64,000 nt of DNA, taken from Karalla daura (taxonomy: Eukaryota; Chordata; Actinopteri; Chaetodontiformes; Leiognathidae). Numbering within the stretch: position 1 is the stretch's first letter; each line of letters starts with the position of its first letter. This document shows, in pieces, positions 25,047-37,612 of the stretch. Where the stretch lies: NCBI GenBank assembly GCA_029224185.1, contig CM055191.1, positions 18,957,760 through 19,021,759 of the forward strand, in the 5' to 3' direction. The notes under the pieces were generated by a model. That model was given only the letters and a program-made list of their open reading frames with translations. It ran no database searches and was not told where the DNA came from. The position numbers were made by a program, and so were the translations under genes.

Positions 25047-26783
25047 GGGGTCTTGTAAATGAGCGGCTGACGTTAAGAGCCCAGCCACGTGCCAGAGGAG
25101 GCCTGCTACACTGGTTGTGGCCTTCTCATCCAGCGATCAAATGAACAAGGCATTATGTCTGAGCCAAGGGGTGTGTGCTGTTACTCCTCTCCCTCAGCTT
25201 CGCTTCACTCTCTGCCTCTACTACTACCGTATCCCAGTGTCTCTTGCTTTGATTTGTTTTGTTTTGCTTTGAAATCCATCGACACGTTTCCTCTTCTCAT
25301 GCCCGCACTCTGATTTTACCCACTTTCTTTTCCTTTTTCCTTCTGCATTTTCCACTCTCTCTGAGCTGTCTTTAGGGTCTGTTTTCTCCCTGTGTATCAC
25401 TCTATCCCTCCCTCCATCTGTCTTGTGTGTTTAGGTGTGGTGTGAAGTGCTCTTGCCAAATCACAAACACTGCTGGGCTTTGTGTACTTCTCTGTTGACG
25501 ACTTTATTGCTTGTAGTGATTTACATGTCTTGCTTGACGAATCTCACATGTATAGTTTACATGCAATGATATAAATCCATTAAGTAAGCTATAAAGTGTT
25601 TTTTGCGAGGATCTAAAGAGTCTGTTCAAGCTCTTTAAATTCCTCTCAGAATGTCAAAATTATGTCCAACAAATGGACATGAATTAAGTGACCACAGAAG
25701 CAGACTTGCATCTCCACATTATCTTAAGTGTGAACCATTGCAATCTGCAGAAGAGCATGTTCTTCATAATGCTTGAAGCTGTATAAAGACCTTTCCGTGC
25801 CTTCGCCTTGTCACATCTTAATATCTGTGCCTTTTTTAAATTCAGGAAATGATTTTCTTGTTGTACTTTCAATGGGGAGTCACAAAGAGGTAGAAGCACA
25901 CGTGCAGTATTCACAAAAGAAAAACTAAAAAGCTCTTGTCTTCTTCTTCCCATGGAGATATAAACAGATGACATCACAGGGTGGTCCGCTCTGCGTTGAG
26001 CTGAACTGGGCCACGCTGAGTGGGTCTCCGTTGGTCTGCCAAACAGATGGCGGTAGCAATGTAATGAGGGATGGAAACAAACTTCAGGATTTTGAGAAGA
26101 AGATTTTGTGCTGCAGGTTTATAAAAAGACTGTCACTCAGAGTTTAGCAAAGAGATGTTCTTTATTGGTCTCCACATAAAACCGCACAGACCTCAGATAA
26201 AAGATCCTTATATGGGAGGCTTGCCTGAAAATGCTTTTGAACCCCTTTTTCACTATACAGACAAAAAAAAAGCTGTAATAGTTTCTCCCAGGCATCTAGA
26301 AAGCTGTTGGAGCTTGGACGTTTGGCAGGGGTAGCCCGCTTGTTGGTTAATTAGGTCAAGAAATCTTGTAATGTGCGCCCACCCACACTAAAGGAGAGTT
26401 GGAACAATCGGCTACTCACAACTGTCTGACATTTAGACAGGGATTTCGAGGAGGGGTAGAGGGAGGGAGCGAGGGGGGAGCAAGAGCAAAAAAAAACAGG
26501 GGTGAGAAACTTTACTGCTCTCTCTACCTTGGTTTGTTACCATAAAACACATTTGTGAGTGAAACAGAAAAGAATGCTAAAAAGCTGTTTTGCTCTCATT
26601 CAGGCTTAATAAATCCAACTATACAGACTGAGTGTCAAGAAATGCTTCATTTTTCATGTGGTGTCTGCCCAAAAATACAGTTATTGTACAAGGTTGCTTC
26701 AGCTGACTGAAAATGAAGGCAGTAACTTCAATCCCTACAATGCGCAGTTACTAAATATGTTTGTCTCCACATTCTGCCCCCAG

Positions 26784-27410
26784 ATGAGGTGTGATAGAGT
26801 CCTCACCTACCTGCGGATATTTGGGACCACCATGTTCGGTGTGTCCCTCCTGGTGGGAATCTCCACGGCCTACATCATGGGCTACCAGTTCTTCACCACA
26901 GCTGGCAATTATCTATCCTTCGGCCTGTATGGTGCCATCTTGGTCGTCCACCTCATCATCCAGAGCCTCTTTGCGGTCTTGGAGCATCGAAACATGCGGC
27001 GGTCCTTAGAGACCCCCATAAAACTGAATAAATCCCTGGCGTTGTGCATCGCAGCGTATCAAGAGGACCCAAACTACCTGAGGAAGTGCCTGGTGTCAGT
27101 GAAGAGGCTGACATACCCGGGGATCAAAGTGATCATGGTGATCGACGGGAACTCAGAGGACGACATGTACATGATGGAGATTTTTAAAGAGATCATGGGA
27201 CAGGACAAGGCGTCCACGTTTGTTTGGCGGAGTAACTTTCACCACAGAGGGCCGGAGGAGACGGATGAGAGCTACGCTGAGAGCGTTCAGCAGGTCACCA
27301 GACTGGTGCTGAACAGCAAGTGTGTGTGCATCATGCAGAAGTGGGGAGGGAAGAGAGAGGTCATGTACACACCCTTCAAAGCTCTGGGGAGGAGCGTTGA
27401 CTATGTGCAG
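26784..27410 (+). CDS. has2: has2 coding exon 1 (mRNA exon 2), residues 1-209
   Basis: The ATG immediately follows the acceptor CCCCCAG, so the initiator codon is the first three bases of the exon. The reading frame stays open upstream to 26,658 in the intron, but that extension shows no HAS similarity and is excluded. The exon ends GTGCAG|GTAAGT in phase 0. It encodes both N-terminal membrane helices, the LNKSLALCIAAYQEDP region, VMVIDGNSEDD and the KWGGKREVMYT motif. Confidence 0.95.
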
Positions 27411-30400
27411 GTAAGTTACTGAAGCTAGAAAAGGGTCATTCAGGAGACTAAATAAATGGTATGAGTAGTGACCATGGGAAAAAAATAGAAGGAAAGGAAA
27501 CAAAAAGGGAGGAAATGATTATTACTGGTTAAAATTAGAGTGTACAGTATGTGACACCTTTGAAGGCTTTGTAGGTACACAGACAGGTAAGACAAGGAGA
27601 GCTGACATCAGTATGAGCCGGAGATAGAGGGAAGAGAAAAAGAGTGAAATGAGGGGGTTGCTCTGCCAAGTCAAATATAAGGTCCACAAAGACTCTTTTG
27701 TGTTGCTTTTAGATGGATGGTGGCTGTGTGCATCGTGTTGCGAGGTGTAGCATGAAGAATGGCAGCAGTAGCCGATGTCTGAGTGTAATAACAGATCTGT
27801 TTCACAGAGCTGAGTGTTACATCATCCACATGAGTGGAGTTCAGAGCCAGGGCCAGGAGTTGTGCCACAGACAGGCTAAATTTGGTACGTGTTTGCCAAC
27901 TCTTGAAGGTTTAAAAAGGAGAAATTAAATTGGACTAATTGAAATGTCCAGTGAGAAATAATAATCCTTGAGCATGTTAAGGGCACCTAAACTATGTCTT
28001 TGGCAAAACCTGAGGCTTTTAGCAAATACATTCAATAAATGAAAACACTTTATTTGGCCTAATATATAAACAGGAGCTTAAAGCTTTAACCACAGTGGTA
28101 AGCTTGGCAGAAGACAAGGTGCTCAAGTACCAGAGAACCTATTTTCATCCTGTTGGCAGTAAATGTAGGCAGTAAAAAAGAAATATGGACAGATAGTTTG
28201 ATCTTGAACTATGTAAGAGCATATCTCTTTTCCAGCAAAGCTAAACAATGCAACTTTTTGTGATGCTGAAGTCAGAACTAGATTGAAAAAACATTTTCAT
28301 CTTGGGTTTGATGAAAGCTGAGTCTATCCTGCTCTAAACATCAGTCTCCTCATTCATTTTAAAACTTTAGATACTAGTAGATCAAAATGTGACACAGACC
28401 AAGTGCCCACCTGCTCCAAAATAGTTGTTTGTGCTGTACCCTCTTTGTTGAGGTATGCAAGAAAGTTAAGGGACACATCTGTAAGGCAGCAATAAATGCG
28501 CTCTTAGTTCCTCCTCATGATCTGGTTCCTCCTCTGATTCAGACTCAAACATATGCCTGAAGGCTGCATGTGTGCATGCTCCGTAGCTGCTACAGTTTCC
28601 ACTAGGTTTTTTCTTTTTGCTATTTTTTTTCATCAAGCAATATGAAGTCAAGTAATCATTCATGTGATTAGGCATGACAGACATGTGGTTGCCAGATAGG
28701 CCGGATAGATAAGCTGCAAATGAAAAGTGCTTTTCTCCCAATTATACTTTCTTTTGTTCGGAAACACCAATAATTTCACACCAGCTAAACTACGCACTCC
28801 TTTTTTGATTTGTTTTACCGAGTGTCAAAATTATATCACTGGTGCATAATTATATCAAGAGTTTGAGTTTAGTGTCTTATAAACTTGAGAGATGACGTGG
28901 CTTCAGACACACGTCTTGGTATTTCAGAACCTGTTAATGCAGGTTGATAACATCAGAGTAATTTTAATGAGTTTCCATTTTAAAAGCGGGGCTTTGAGGC
29001 CTAAACCTCTTTGATATGCTGCTGTCTAACACCTGCAGCTGACTACAGCCTGCCAGAACCCAATCAATTTTACAGAGATTTCAAAACAACTGACTGCAGT
29101 ATCATGCCAGTGCCCTCCAGTGTGAAAGGGAAGGAGGGACAATGCCGCATGCCTTTTTGCTATCATCAGTCTTTGCCTCTACCAGATGTGATTTGTTAAG
29201 AGAGATTGAGCTCTACATTTGTTTTCATCAAGGGGTTTTGTGGAAGCGTTAGAGAAGAAAATTGCCATTTATAGAAGAAAAGGGAAAAAAGGCCACATAA
29301 AAAGAAGGATCTGGAAGAATGTGTGTGGTGATGAAGTTTAATGCTGTTTGTCTTCGTTACAGCGGATAATCTGCTCAGCATGTCATTAATCAGATCATTA
29401 AAATTTTAATTTGGATGCACAATTATCTTTAATGTTTACTTCCACCTATTGTAATCTTCCCCCTTTGGACCAATACATATTGTCTGACGGAAAGATTGAA
29501 GACAGACATGGAGAGTTTGAGGGGGACTATAACAGTTTAAGTCTGCTTGTACAATTATTGTATACTGTCTATCATGTCAGACCACTTTCATTTATACTGT
29601 GTGCAAATTTGCCTCAAGCATAGGAAACCCTCTGTATGTGGACCTTTGATTCATTTTCAGTGGTATTCACTCAGGTGTGTGACTCTGACACTATGCTGGA
29701 CCCAGCTTCATCTGTGGAGATGGTGAAAGTCCTAGAGGAGGACCCAATGGTGGGAGGTGTTGGAGGAGATGTGCAGGTCAGTTACCAGTTTGACTTGACT
29801 TTTTAATCTAATTTGCATTATACACCTATCTTTTATTTTAACTTTTGATTATTTGTTTATTAATTCCTCCTTCCAGATCCTTAACAAATATGAGTCATGG
29901 ATCTCCTTCCTGAGCAGTGTGCGGTACTGGATGGCCTTCAACATTGAGCGGGCTTGTCAGTCTTACTTTGGCTGTGTGCAGTGCATCAGTGGGCCTTTAG
30001 GAATGTACAGGAACTCCCTTCTGCACGAGTTCCTTGAGGACTGGTACAACCAGACATTCATGGGATCCCACTGCAGCTTTGGAGATGACCGCCATCTCAC
30101 AAACAGAGTTCTAAGTCTCGGGTACGCAACCAAATACACTGCCCGATCAAAGTGCCTCACCGAGACGCCGATAACCTACCTGCGGTGGCTCAATCAACAA
30201 ACTCGATGGAGTAAGTCCTATTTCAGAGAATGGCTGTATAACTCCATGTGGTTCCACAAACACCATCTATGGATGACTTATGAGGCTGTGATCACGGGTT
30301 TCTTCCCGTTTTTCCTCATTGCAACTGCCATCCAACTCTTCTACCAAGGAAGGATCTGGAATATTTTGTTGTTTTTACTAATTGTTCAGGCAGTGGCTCT

Positions 30401-30806
30401 GATCAAGTCATCATTTGCTAGCTGCTTGAGAGGTAACATAGTCATGGTATTCATGTCATTCTACTCTGTACTGTACATGTCAAGCCTGTTGCCAGCCAAA
30501 ATGTTTGCAATAGCAACAATCAATAAGTCTGGATGGGGGACTTCTGGGAGGAAAACAATAGTAGTCAACTTCATAGGTTTAATTCCTATATCAGTATGGT
30601 TCACCATCCTCTTCATCGGGATCATCTACACAGTAATTCAGCAGACTAAAGGACCCTTCCCTGAATCAGAAAAATTTGTTTTGATCATTGGGGCCATCGT
30701 CTATGCCAGTTACTGGGTCGTACTCTTGACATTATATACAGTACTCATAAACAAGTGTGGGAGAAGGAAGAAGGAACCAGACTATGATATGGTGCTGGAT
30801 GTATGA
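26784..30806 (+). CDS. has2: Hyaluronan synthase 2, complete, three coding exons
   Basis: A processive membrane glycosyltransferase that polymerises UDP-GlcNAc and UDP-GlcA into hyaluronan on the cytosolic face of the plasma membrane and extrudes the chain. Joining 26,784-27,410, 29,675-29,776 and 29,877-30,806 gives 552 residues, the length I recall for mammalian HAS2, with no frameshift or internal stop. Two N-terminal membrane segments lie at about 11-33 and 45-66. The GT2 catalytic domain carries DGNSEDD, DSD (212-214), GDD (312-314) and QQTRW (350-354). Several C-terminal hydrophobic segments run from about 380 to 535, and the tail ends YDMVLDV as in HAS2. I prefer HAS2 over HAS1/HAS3 because long stretches match the mammalian HAS2 protein as I remember it. 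The only GT2 gene in the window, about 26 kb upstream of a zinc-finger gene. Confidence 0.97.
27411..29674 (+). other. has2: has2 intron 2 (2.26 kb)
   Basis: Runs from donor GTAAGT to acceptor attcactcag, phase 0. A competing upstream AG at 29,659-29,660 (tcattttcag) would add 14 bases and break the frame, so the downstream AG is chosen. No internal gene or strong repeat was seen. Confidence 0.85.
29675..29776 (+). CDS. has2: has2 coding exon 2, residues 210-243
   Basis: 102 bases, 34 codons, phase 0 at both ends. It starts VCDSDTMLDP with the catalytic DSD and ends GGVGGDVQ. It is too short to be found as a frame on its own and was identified from HAS2 homology between two consensus splice sites. 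Confidence 0.95.
29777..29876 (+). other. has2: has2 intron 3 (100 bases)
   Basis: Donor GTCAGT and acceptor cctccttccag, phase 0. A compact teleost-style intron rich in T and A. Confidence 0.93.
29877..30806 (+). CDS. has2: has2 coding exon 3, residues 244-552 and stop
   Basis: Starts ILNKYESWISFLSSVRYW directly after the acceptor and ends MVLDV-TGA. It carries the GPLGMYR acceptor-site loop, GDDRHLTN, QQTRWSKSYFREW and the C-terminal pore-forming membrane helices. The frame is open upstream to 29,853, but those codons are intronic. Confidence 0.97.
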   Translation: MLNKYESWISFLSSVRYWMAFNIERACQSYFGCVQCISGPLGMYRNSLLHEFLEDWYNQTFMGSHCSFGDDRHLTNRVLSLGYATKYTARSKCLTETPITYLRWLNQQTRWSKSYFREWLYNSMWFHKHHLWMTYEAVITGFFPFFLIATAIQLFYQGRIWNILLFLLIVQAVALIKSSFASCLRGNIVMVFMSFYSVLYMSSLLPAKMFAIATINKSGWGTSGRKTIVVNFIGLIPISVWFTILFIGIIYTVIQQTKGPFPESEKFVLIIGAIVYASYWVVLLTLYTVLINKCGRRKKEPDYDMVLDV

Positions 30807-31504
30807 TTTACAGACTACAGTCATCATTTAACACTGAAGTCTTTTTGGGATTAATTCCATACACAGCACACAAATGATTTTCAGATGCAGAGCAGCTCTG
30901 GAGGAAAAATCAGTTGAGTTCAACCAAAATGGATTTTTTTTCAAACTTGAATAGCAAAAAATGTATAAATGTCAAAATGTATTCTTTTACATTGTTGTTT
31001 GCTTTTGTCAATTTATAATCATAGCATTTATGGTTTAGTAACATAGTGTGCTAGCTAAATAACTAGCATTAGCTCACATTTTAGCCAAAGATCAGCTTCT
31101 GTTAGTCACATAGCTAACCTTTGTCAATCAGTACGGCAAGATAAAACTAATTGCAGCTGGTAGCAAGAGTGCCGGGCTCTGTAATGTTAGCTACCTCTTA
31201 CCAATGTCATTTTCACTGGGCTTCAGTTAAACATTTGTACATGAGCCAAATGAACAATCATTAACCATTGGGTTTAACTTAACGTTTAAGAATATTTTCC
31301 CTCCAGAGCATCGTTGTGTCTCCAAAAAATGTACGTTCACCATAACTGTGAACGGATCTACATATCATCCCCATGAAAAAAAAGCCAAAAAGACCTGAAA
31401 CTACCAGTGCTCTACCCCATTGGCAGTTGTGAGTCTTAACCCCAAGATGTGTTGAGAGATGCTATATCCAACTGTCTGGATGACTTCTTTCAGGGTTGGC
31501 ACAT

Positions 31505-31567
31505 TTTCGCTTACATTACGTTAGATTAGGTTACGTTAGGTTACATTTGGTTACGTTAAGTTACTTA
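31505..31567 (+). repeat. Degenerate GGTTACGTTA minisatellite in has2 3' UTR
   Basis: About five units of 10-11 bases of the form (g)gttacgtta / ggttacattt / ggttacgttaa in tandem. Confidence 0.8.
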
Positions 31568-32745
31568 AGTGTCCCAAGTTATGGCAATCTATTGGCTGCC
31601 TTTTAATGCCTTTCCAGGGTTACTAAATCTATCTTAGGTAGGGCTACAAAATTGTTCTACAAAAAGTGAAATGATGCAGAAAGGACTTCAAAATGGAAAG
31701 CTGCTCTTTTTTCTTTTTTGCACTCATGTTATATGGGAAAGATACTGCCTCTTGATCTTCAGTCAAGAAAATTGTATTTATAATGCATCTTCTTCAACCA
31801 AAGACAGTTTCATATCACTGAAGTCAGGCTGTCTGTGTCTTTCTGCTTGACATCACAAATCTTGATTCATGATTTAAAATGAATCCAGGCATATTTCTCA
31901 CTGTGGTCCAAGTATGTTGAATGTGAAAAAGTGAAAGGTCCGTAAAATATCCAACATTTCAAAGTTGCAGACCCATTGTGTTTGAATGTCTGGACACTTA
32001 GTTGTGATTCCCATATGACGTGAATGCAGTTTTTTCTCAGTGTTTACAGTGAAGTGAAGAATCTCAAATTGATCACTGATTGGTAGATATAATCTCCACC
32101 GGATCAGATGAGGAGGTGACGTGACCAGAAGAGAGATGGTGTTTTCATTGCTGCTGTGACTGTTTTATTTTTACAGAAACAATGCTTTGTTTTTTTCTAA
32201 ATGAATGGTGGAGGTGCATTGCAAAAACACTATTGTTGTTAATGCATTTCTTTCTACCAAGTTGAATGATGAACACCAAGAAGACACAATGGACACGTTC
32301 CAGTTCAAAGACTTTGTGCTTCATAGTGCCTTCATAGTGCCCTTGTTCTCTTCCTTCCTTCAAATACTGTATTGAGGGTCAGGTGGCAATATGTCTCTGC
32401 TTCCTTGCATTGTGATAAACAACCTGCAAGGAAACAATAATGTGCATAGAAAACATTTACCAACCCAAAGTACTACCTGATAGCAGGATGGTGAATAAGG
32501 GCAATTGGCAGAAGACACCAGCATGTTGGAATGAAACAAGTCGCGTGTTTGCTACAAGACGACCAGGAGAGTTTAATTCTAATGCACTTTTATGTCTCTC
32601 CCATTGTCCTGCATGATGCTTGACGTAATCAAGATGAAATACCTCAATGGTTCTCTTTGCATTGCATCAAGACGTCAGGATGCCATCCAAAGACTGATGC
32701 ATTCTGAAAGTCTCAAGTAATTTATGATCTCTTTATGTTATTAAG

Positions 32746-32751
32746 ATTAAA
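32746..32751 (+). terminator. has2: Candidate poly(A) signal ATTAAA (proximal)
   Basis: ATTAAA followed within 10 bases by gtgtcttgttttt, a GU-rich downstream element. It would give a 3' UTR of about 1.95 kb. Confidence 0.4.
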
Positions 32752-33639
32752 GTGTCTTGTTTTTATACGCAATTTCTTATAAAGTCAAAGCTGGATCTCT
32801 CTGCCTTGTCGGCCCTTTGCTGTAGCCGTTTACTTAGTGTTACTTTGTATTACAATGCATTTTATATGTACACATTTTTCTTCTATTTTTGCTTAGCTAC
32901 CAAAGATTCTTTATTTTCACTCTTGTTTTATAAGTAAAATGGGGAAAATATATTTGTTGTGCTTTCAACTGTTCTGACAATGACTTGTTTATCTGTCCAA
33001 ACAATGTGAAATTATGAGCTGAGGGTTTTGTCTGCAATAACAACAACAAAAATGCAATTTGTAGGGATAAGTTATTGATTTCAAGAGAGGTGATGAACCT
33101 GTGTTTTTGTACGTAGATAGAAAATCAGCATATTTATGTTTAATGGAATCTGTACTTAGTAAGATGTTCACTGGTATACATGGAGATACATATGGCTCCA
33201 TATACATACATATGGATCCCCTTACGGCTCCATATGTCTACACTGCTAAAAAATGAATACATTTAGAAATTATTTTAATATATGTAACCTGTGAACATAA
33301 TTACTAGGCTTCAGATTCTTTGCAGTGTTGGAACTATGGAGTTGTTTCTTATAATTTCAGTTCTGAATTTACAGGACAATAATGCCAAAGCAGTTAAAGA
33401 AAGAAAAAGAAAAAAACTTTTCACAAGCATTTCGAAACTATTTGCACAGTAATATAATTTTCTGCAAATTATGTGTTTTAAAATTGTGAGGTGCCTTAAT
33501 GACCAATAGCCAAAGAAAACAAGAAAAAGAATTACATCTCTGACGTTTCATGAACAAGACCAATAATTGAACCATGAGGTTGTTTTTATGCAAACTAGTC
33601 ATGGGCAGTGTTATCATAAAGCACTTTTGTGTTGTGCCA

Positions 33640-33645
33640 AATAAA
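33640..33645 (+). terminator. has2: Candidate poly(A) signal AATAAA (distal)
   Basis: Canonical AATAAA followed by an A-run and, about 30 bases on, gagttggagtgttta. It would give a 3' UTR of about 2.85 kb. Confidence 0.45.
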
Positions 33646-33665
33646 AAAAAAGATAAACTATTGTT

Positions 33666-36600
33666 GAAATATGCCTGAGTTGGAGTGTTTATTCAATTCT
33701 TAATTTTGCCTGGGAGTTCCTCTATCACACTGTCACTGGATAGGTACTCCACCCCTGGCAGTTTCATTTCTACTGCAGACTATGATACTTGGCCCTCCTT
33801 CTCTCACTGGCTTCCTTCATCTAGTGAGATTTCTAGTGAGATCCAGCAAAACCTTGTTTCTAGAAGCCAATGAGTTTTCTTGAAGGTTGTGCAGAGACAG
33901 GCCAAATACTTTGTGTTTAAACTATCCGATACCAAAGAGCCGGAAAGAAATACATTCATAAGAATATAAAGACTTTCCATATGCACATTCTCATTTGTAA
34001 TGAAGCACTTTGGAAGGAAGCCACAAGCCTAGTACAGCAGAGCATCCGTGACAAACACTCACTGTTATTTATTTACTGTCCACTAACATCAGCTTTTCAG
34101 AAGATCAAACTGTGTTTTGTCAAGTAAAACATGTAAACATCTGGCAAGATAAAAGTAGGGCAATCTATTACAATAGAAAAGCAGACAATTTCAAAGGAGA
34201 ACATTTTTTGAGGTAGCTATCAGTGTGAATTTACAGGATTGTGGTAGGAGCTAACCAAACAGTATGATTTTTCCAATACTTAATTTATTTGATTTGCTCA
34301 CAACCATGATACAAAAATCAATTTATGACCACTGAAGCATGATCTTTAATGAACTTAATGAAGTTGGCCTTTTCTGAGCCAATGATGGAAATACAAAGCC
34401 TTATAATCAAACTGTCCTCTGCTGATACATGAGTAATGATGCTCCGCTGTTACAATGAACTCCCAAGTGAACTCCCCAGAGGACCCCCGCCACCCCCCGA
34501 AAAAAAAGCCCAATGCCAGCTTTAAAGTCACGCTTCTAAATCTTCTGGGTTTTTTTTTTCTTTTGTTGACATTATTTCAGCAATGATACTGTTGTGGAGT
34601 AGTCCAGAAGATCTTCATCATATCATCATTTGCAATTACCTAAAATAATGTATCTACAACTAATTTAATTGTTTTCTTCTCGCAGTGTCTATACACATAC
34701 AGTGTTTGTTTTGCCATGGCCATCAATATTATTTTGTCCGACTTCTGTTTGAGCTTCTGTAAAATGCCTATTTTTTGTTTGGCTAGTTGTACAGGTCATC
34801 ACCGCTCACATGATGACGTATCACTTTCCGTGTATCAGAGGTTTTTCCCTGAAATGCTGTTTTTCCCTGAAATACAAGAGACTTGTGGGAATTATATAAG
34901 GTCTCTAATATTACTGGAAAAGAATCATCACTATGTTAATAGAAAAAACAAAGTCTATCAGTAAATGAGCCGCAGTATAATTGATGCGCATTTCATTTTC
35001 AATTTAAAATTTAACAGCATGAAACCATTTGGAAACATGGCCCAAAGGTGTGCGGCCCAAAGGTGAGTCAGCCCATTTGAATTTTAACAATATGCCCTGA
35101 TGACCAGTCCAAGCACAGATTTGGATAAAGCGTCCTTGTAGATGTGTTATAATAGGTGAGTTCAACCAAAATGAGGGACGGAACACAGTATGGATGTATA
35201 CATTTGCAGAGGGAAAAAAAGCTGTGCAATACTTTGTATAAACTGACTGTGGTTTGGCTGTGTGTATTTGTGTGTGCGTGTGAGTGATTCAAGAGTCGGA
35301 AAACAGAGGTCCTTTATCCACCAGAGTATCAGAGGGTGGACGGTTGTCAGGGCACAAATAAGCCTATTTACAGGATGCACAAACACAAACAGTAGCAGGA
35401 ATTTGGCTTCAGGGTAGTCCAAACAGCTATGTACAAAGTCCCTAAACTGTTGCGAAAGTCTGATGTTAAATCACTGATGGTGATGAGAATTAGCATGCAA
35501 GAAACAGCTCTCTGTCTGTCTGCCTGCCTATTGTCTCCTGTGTTTCTTTGTATACAGTACGACCTGCTGCCCTGGCACTAATAATGGAAAGTTTACTCAC
35601 TAGCACCGCTTGTATTTTGAATGGTCTGGTGCTCAACATTTTTTTCCATAAGTGTAGCCAAGTCCTCACTTCATTGTTCTCATCTTAGCTGGGTGAGATT
35701 ATCTGACAGTGCTGTGAAGGACTGGGTCTGGTGGCCTGTCTCTTGTACAAAGTGTCAGCTAAAGTCAGAGCTGGTCCTCTGTTTTCACAGCATTTCCCAA
35801 ACATGCAATGATATGTTTATACAGATAAACACTTTGTAGACTACTGTTTCCAGTCATTTTAGGAATGATGATATGAAAGTTGGAGACAGATTTTGCATAG
35901 AACATTACTTTTTTTGGCTGATATCCCTTCATCAAGCCATTCAACCATCCAACCAGAGCACACACACTATTCACTCTTGTTCAAAGCTGACTCCACAACC
36001 TTGCAACAAACAACATTTAATTCAATAAAGGATACAAAGCCTTACTTGAGTAAAGAGTAATGGGGCATTACCTGTATGACTCATCAAATACCATGAAATG
36101 TGGGACAAACATTTTATTTTGTGACTAGATGAAGTATGAATGATTTTTTTAGTTTAATGAGGATTATAATAAAGAGATGCCAGAGCCCTGTATATATTTT
36201 TTTTCAATTTTGGCTACAATTGCAATAGCCTGCTGTGCTAACATCTGCTAATGTGCTACAATATGCTGCGTCACCATTTCCAGGGTGTCAGTGATGAGTT
36301 GCCTCTGTCGTGTGCCATTTCCTTTGTTAATGCTGAAAATCTCTGAACTGACATGTCCCTCTACTTCCCCCACCACAGCTCCCTCACCACAGATACAAGA
36401 TCCCTCAGCAGCTCCTTTACAGACTCTCCCTGTCTCTCTCTCTAGTTTCTTGTCTCTTGTGTTTGTGTCTCTCAGTGAAGTAATTCTCATATCATGCAGA
36501 GGAGAATAGCACATGTGGGCAGAGCAGCAGCTCTGCAGAAGCGGCCAAACTCTCTCTCTGTCTCTCTCAGTGCGTCAGCAGTCAACACCAGTGCTGCCAA

Positions 36601-37424
36601 ATGCATTACAGCACTGTTTAGCTCTGTCGCTAGCTGGCTAATGGCTCCCCACTGGCAAACTGTCTCCAGCAGCTGACTGAATCATACCCTGCTTGTCCCT
36701 CTCAGTGGGTCGCTACTTTTCTCAGGGTTTTGAAACTTTACTGCCTACTTCTCAAGCTCTTACAGCTGAGCCTTTTAACTGAACTCTACCTATGGCTGTG
36801 AGGTTACAACAGTGTACCTCAATGCAGACTGCAGACTGTATGCGTGGCATGTTTTTTTTGTTGTTGTTTTAATGGTTATAACAATGACTGAAGTTGTTGA
36901 GGTTGAATTTAACTCATTATTTTGCCTCCTTTGTTTCCTCTTATACCTCAGAGCACAAAGGTAATGATTCAGCGCAAATATAGGCTCCATAATTCAAACA
37001 GGAAATGTAACAGCACACCAGGGTCAGTACTTGGCCCGACTACAGGCCCGTAAATGATGCTGCAAATGAATGAAAAGAAAACACTCACCAGCCAGATTCA
37101 TCTCATCGGCCAGATTGAGGGAATTTGACGATCTTATTTACAAATGCAATTAACCGTCTTTGACCATGTCAAAAGGAAACACTCACTGAACTGCCAGGTT
37201 TTCCATTTATACAAGTGACCAATAGTTCAGTTGCCAGTTAAACTTTGCCAGTTTTGAACGTTTGTTAAATTTGTAACATTTACTACAGGTGTTTCTGAAA
37301 ATAAGATGAGTATCATGACCAGTATAATATCACAAATCTAAAAACAGTCTAAATGCGAGTCAACATATTCAGAAGAATACTGTAGCCGTGAATTATAATG
37401 AACATATGTGATGACATGAATAAT
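33666..37424. other. Intergenic, no gene seen
   Basis: About 3.8 kb of AT-rich sequence downstream of has2. Only short frames without domains, and no strong repeats. Confidence 0.5.
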
Positions 37425-37612
37425 GAGGGCTGAGAGGTTAGCGCTATTGCCTTGTGGCAAGAAGGTCCAAGGTTTGCATGTTTTCCTCATATGTATGAGG
37501 GTTTTCTCTGGTTTACTCCCATGATCCAAAAACTTGCCTAGGTCAATAAGGTCAATAAGATACACGATTTGTGAATACACGTTCTCTAGAGAAGGGCACC
37601 AGCACAACTGGG
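37425..37612 (-). mobile_element. SINE-like repeat, copy 5 (minus orientation)
   Basis: Reads in the reverse sense of copy 3: 'gaggttagcgctattgcctt', 'ggcaagaaggtcca', 'tttgcatgttttcctc', 'gggttttctctggtttactc', 'ccatgatccaaaaacttgcc', ending 'agggcaccagcaca'. The 'ggttagcgctattgcc' part resembles a tRNA A box, consistent with a tRNA-derived head; the B-box segment is deleted. Confidence 0.6.

Larger units (their letters stand above)
30807..33665 (+). other. has2: has2 3' UTR (inferred)
   Basis: AT-rich non-coding sequence after the stop with no further gene. Candidate cleavage signals are ATTAAA at 32,746-32,751 with a GT-rich tail, and AATAAA at 33,640-33,645 followed by a GT-rich element near 33,670. 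Long 3' UTRs are usual for HAS2. It includes a degenerate minisatellite at about 31,505-31,567. Confidence 0.55.

Noticed and set aside
26658..26783. In-frame upstream extension of has2 with an ATG at 26,658
   Set aside because: It lies in the intron before a strong acceptor, has no HAS similarity, and the 552-residue product from 26,784 matches the family length.
29661..29674. Upstream acceptor AG at 29,660 for has2 coding exon 2
   Set aside because: It would add 14 bases and shift the frame out of the VCDSD motif.
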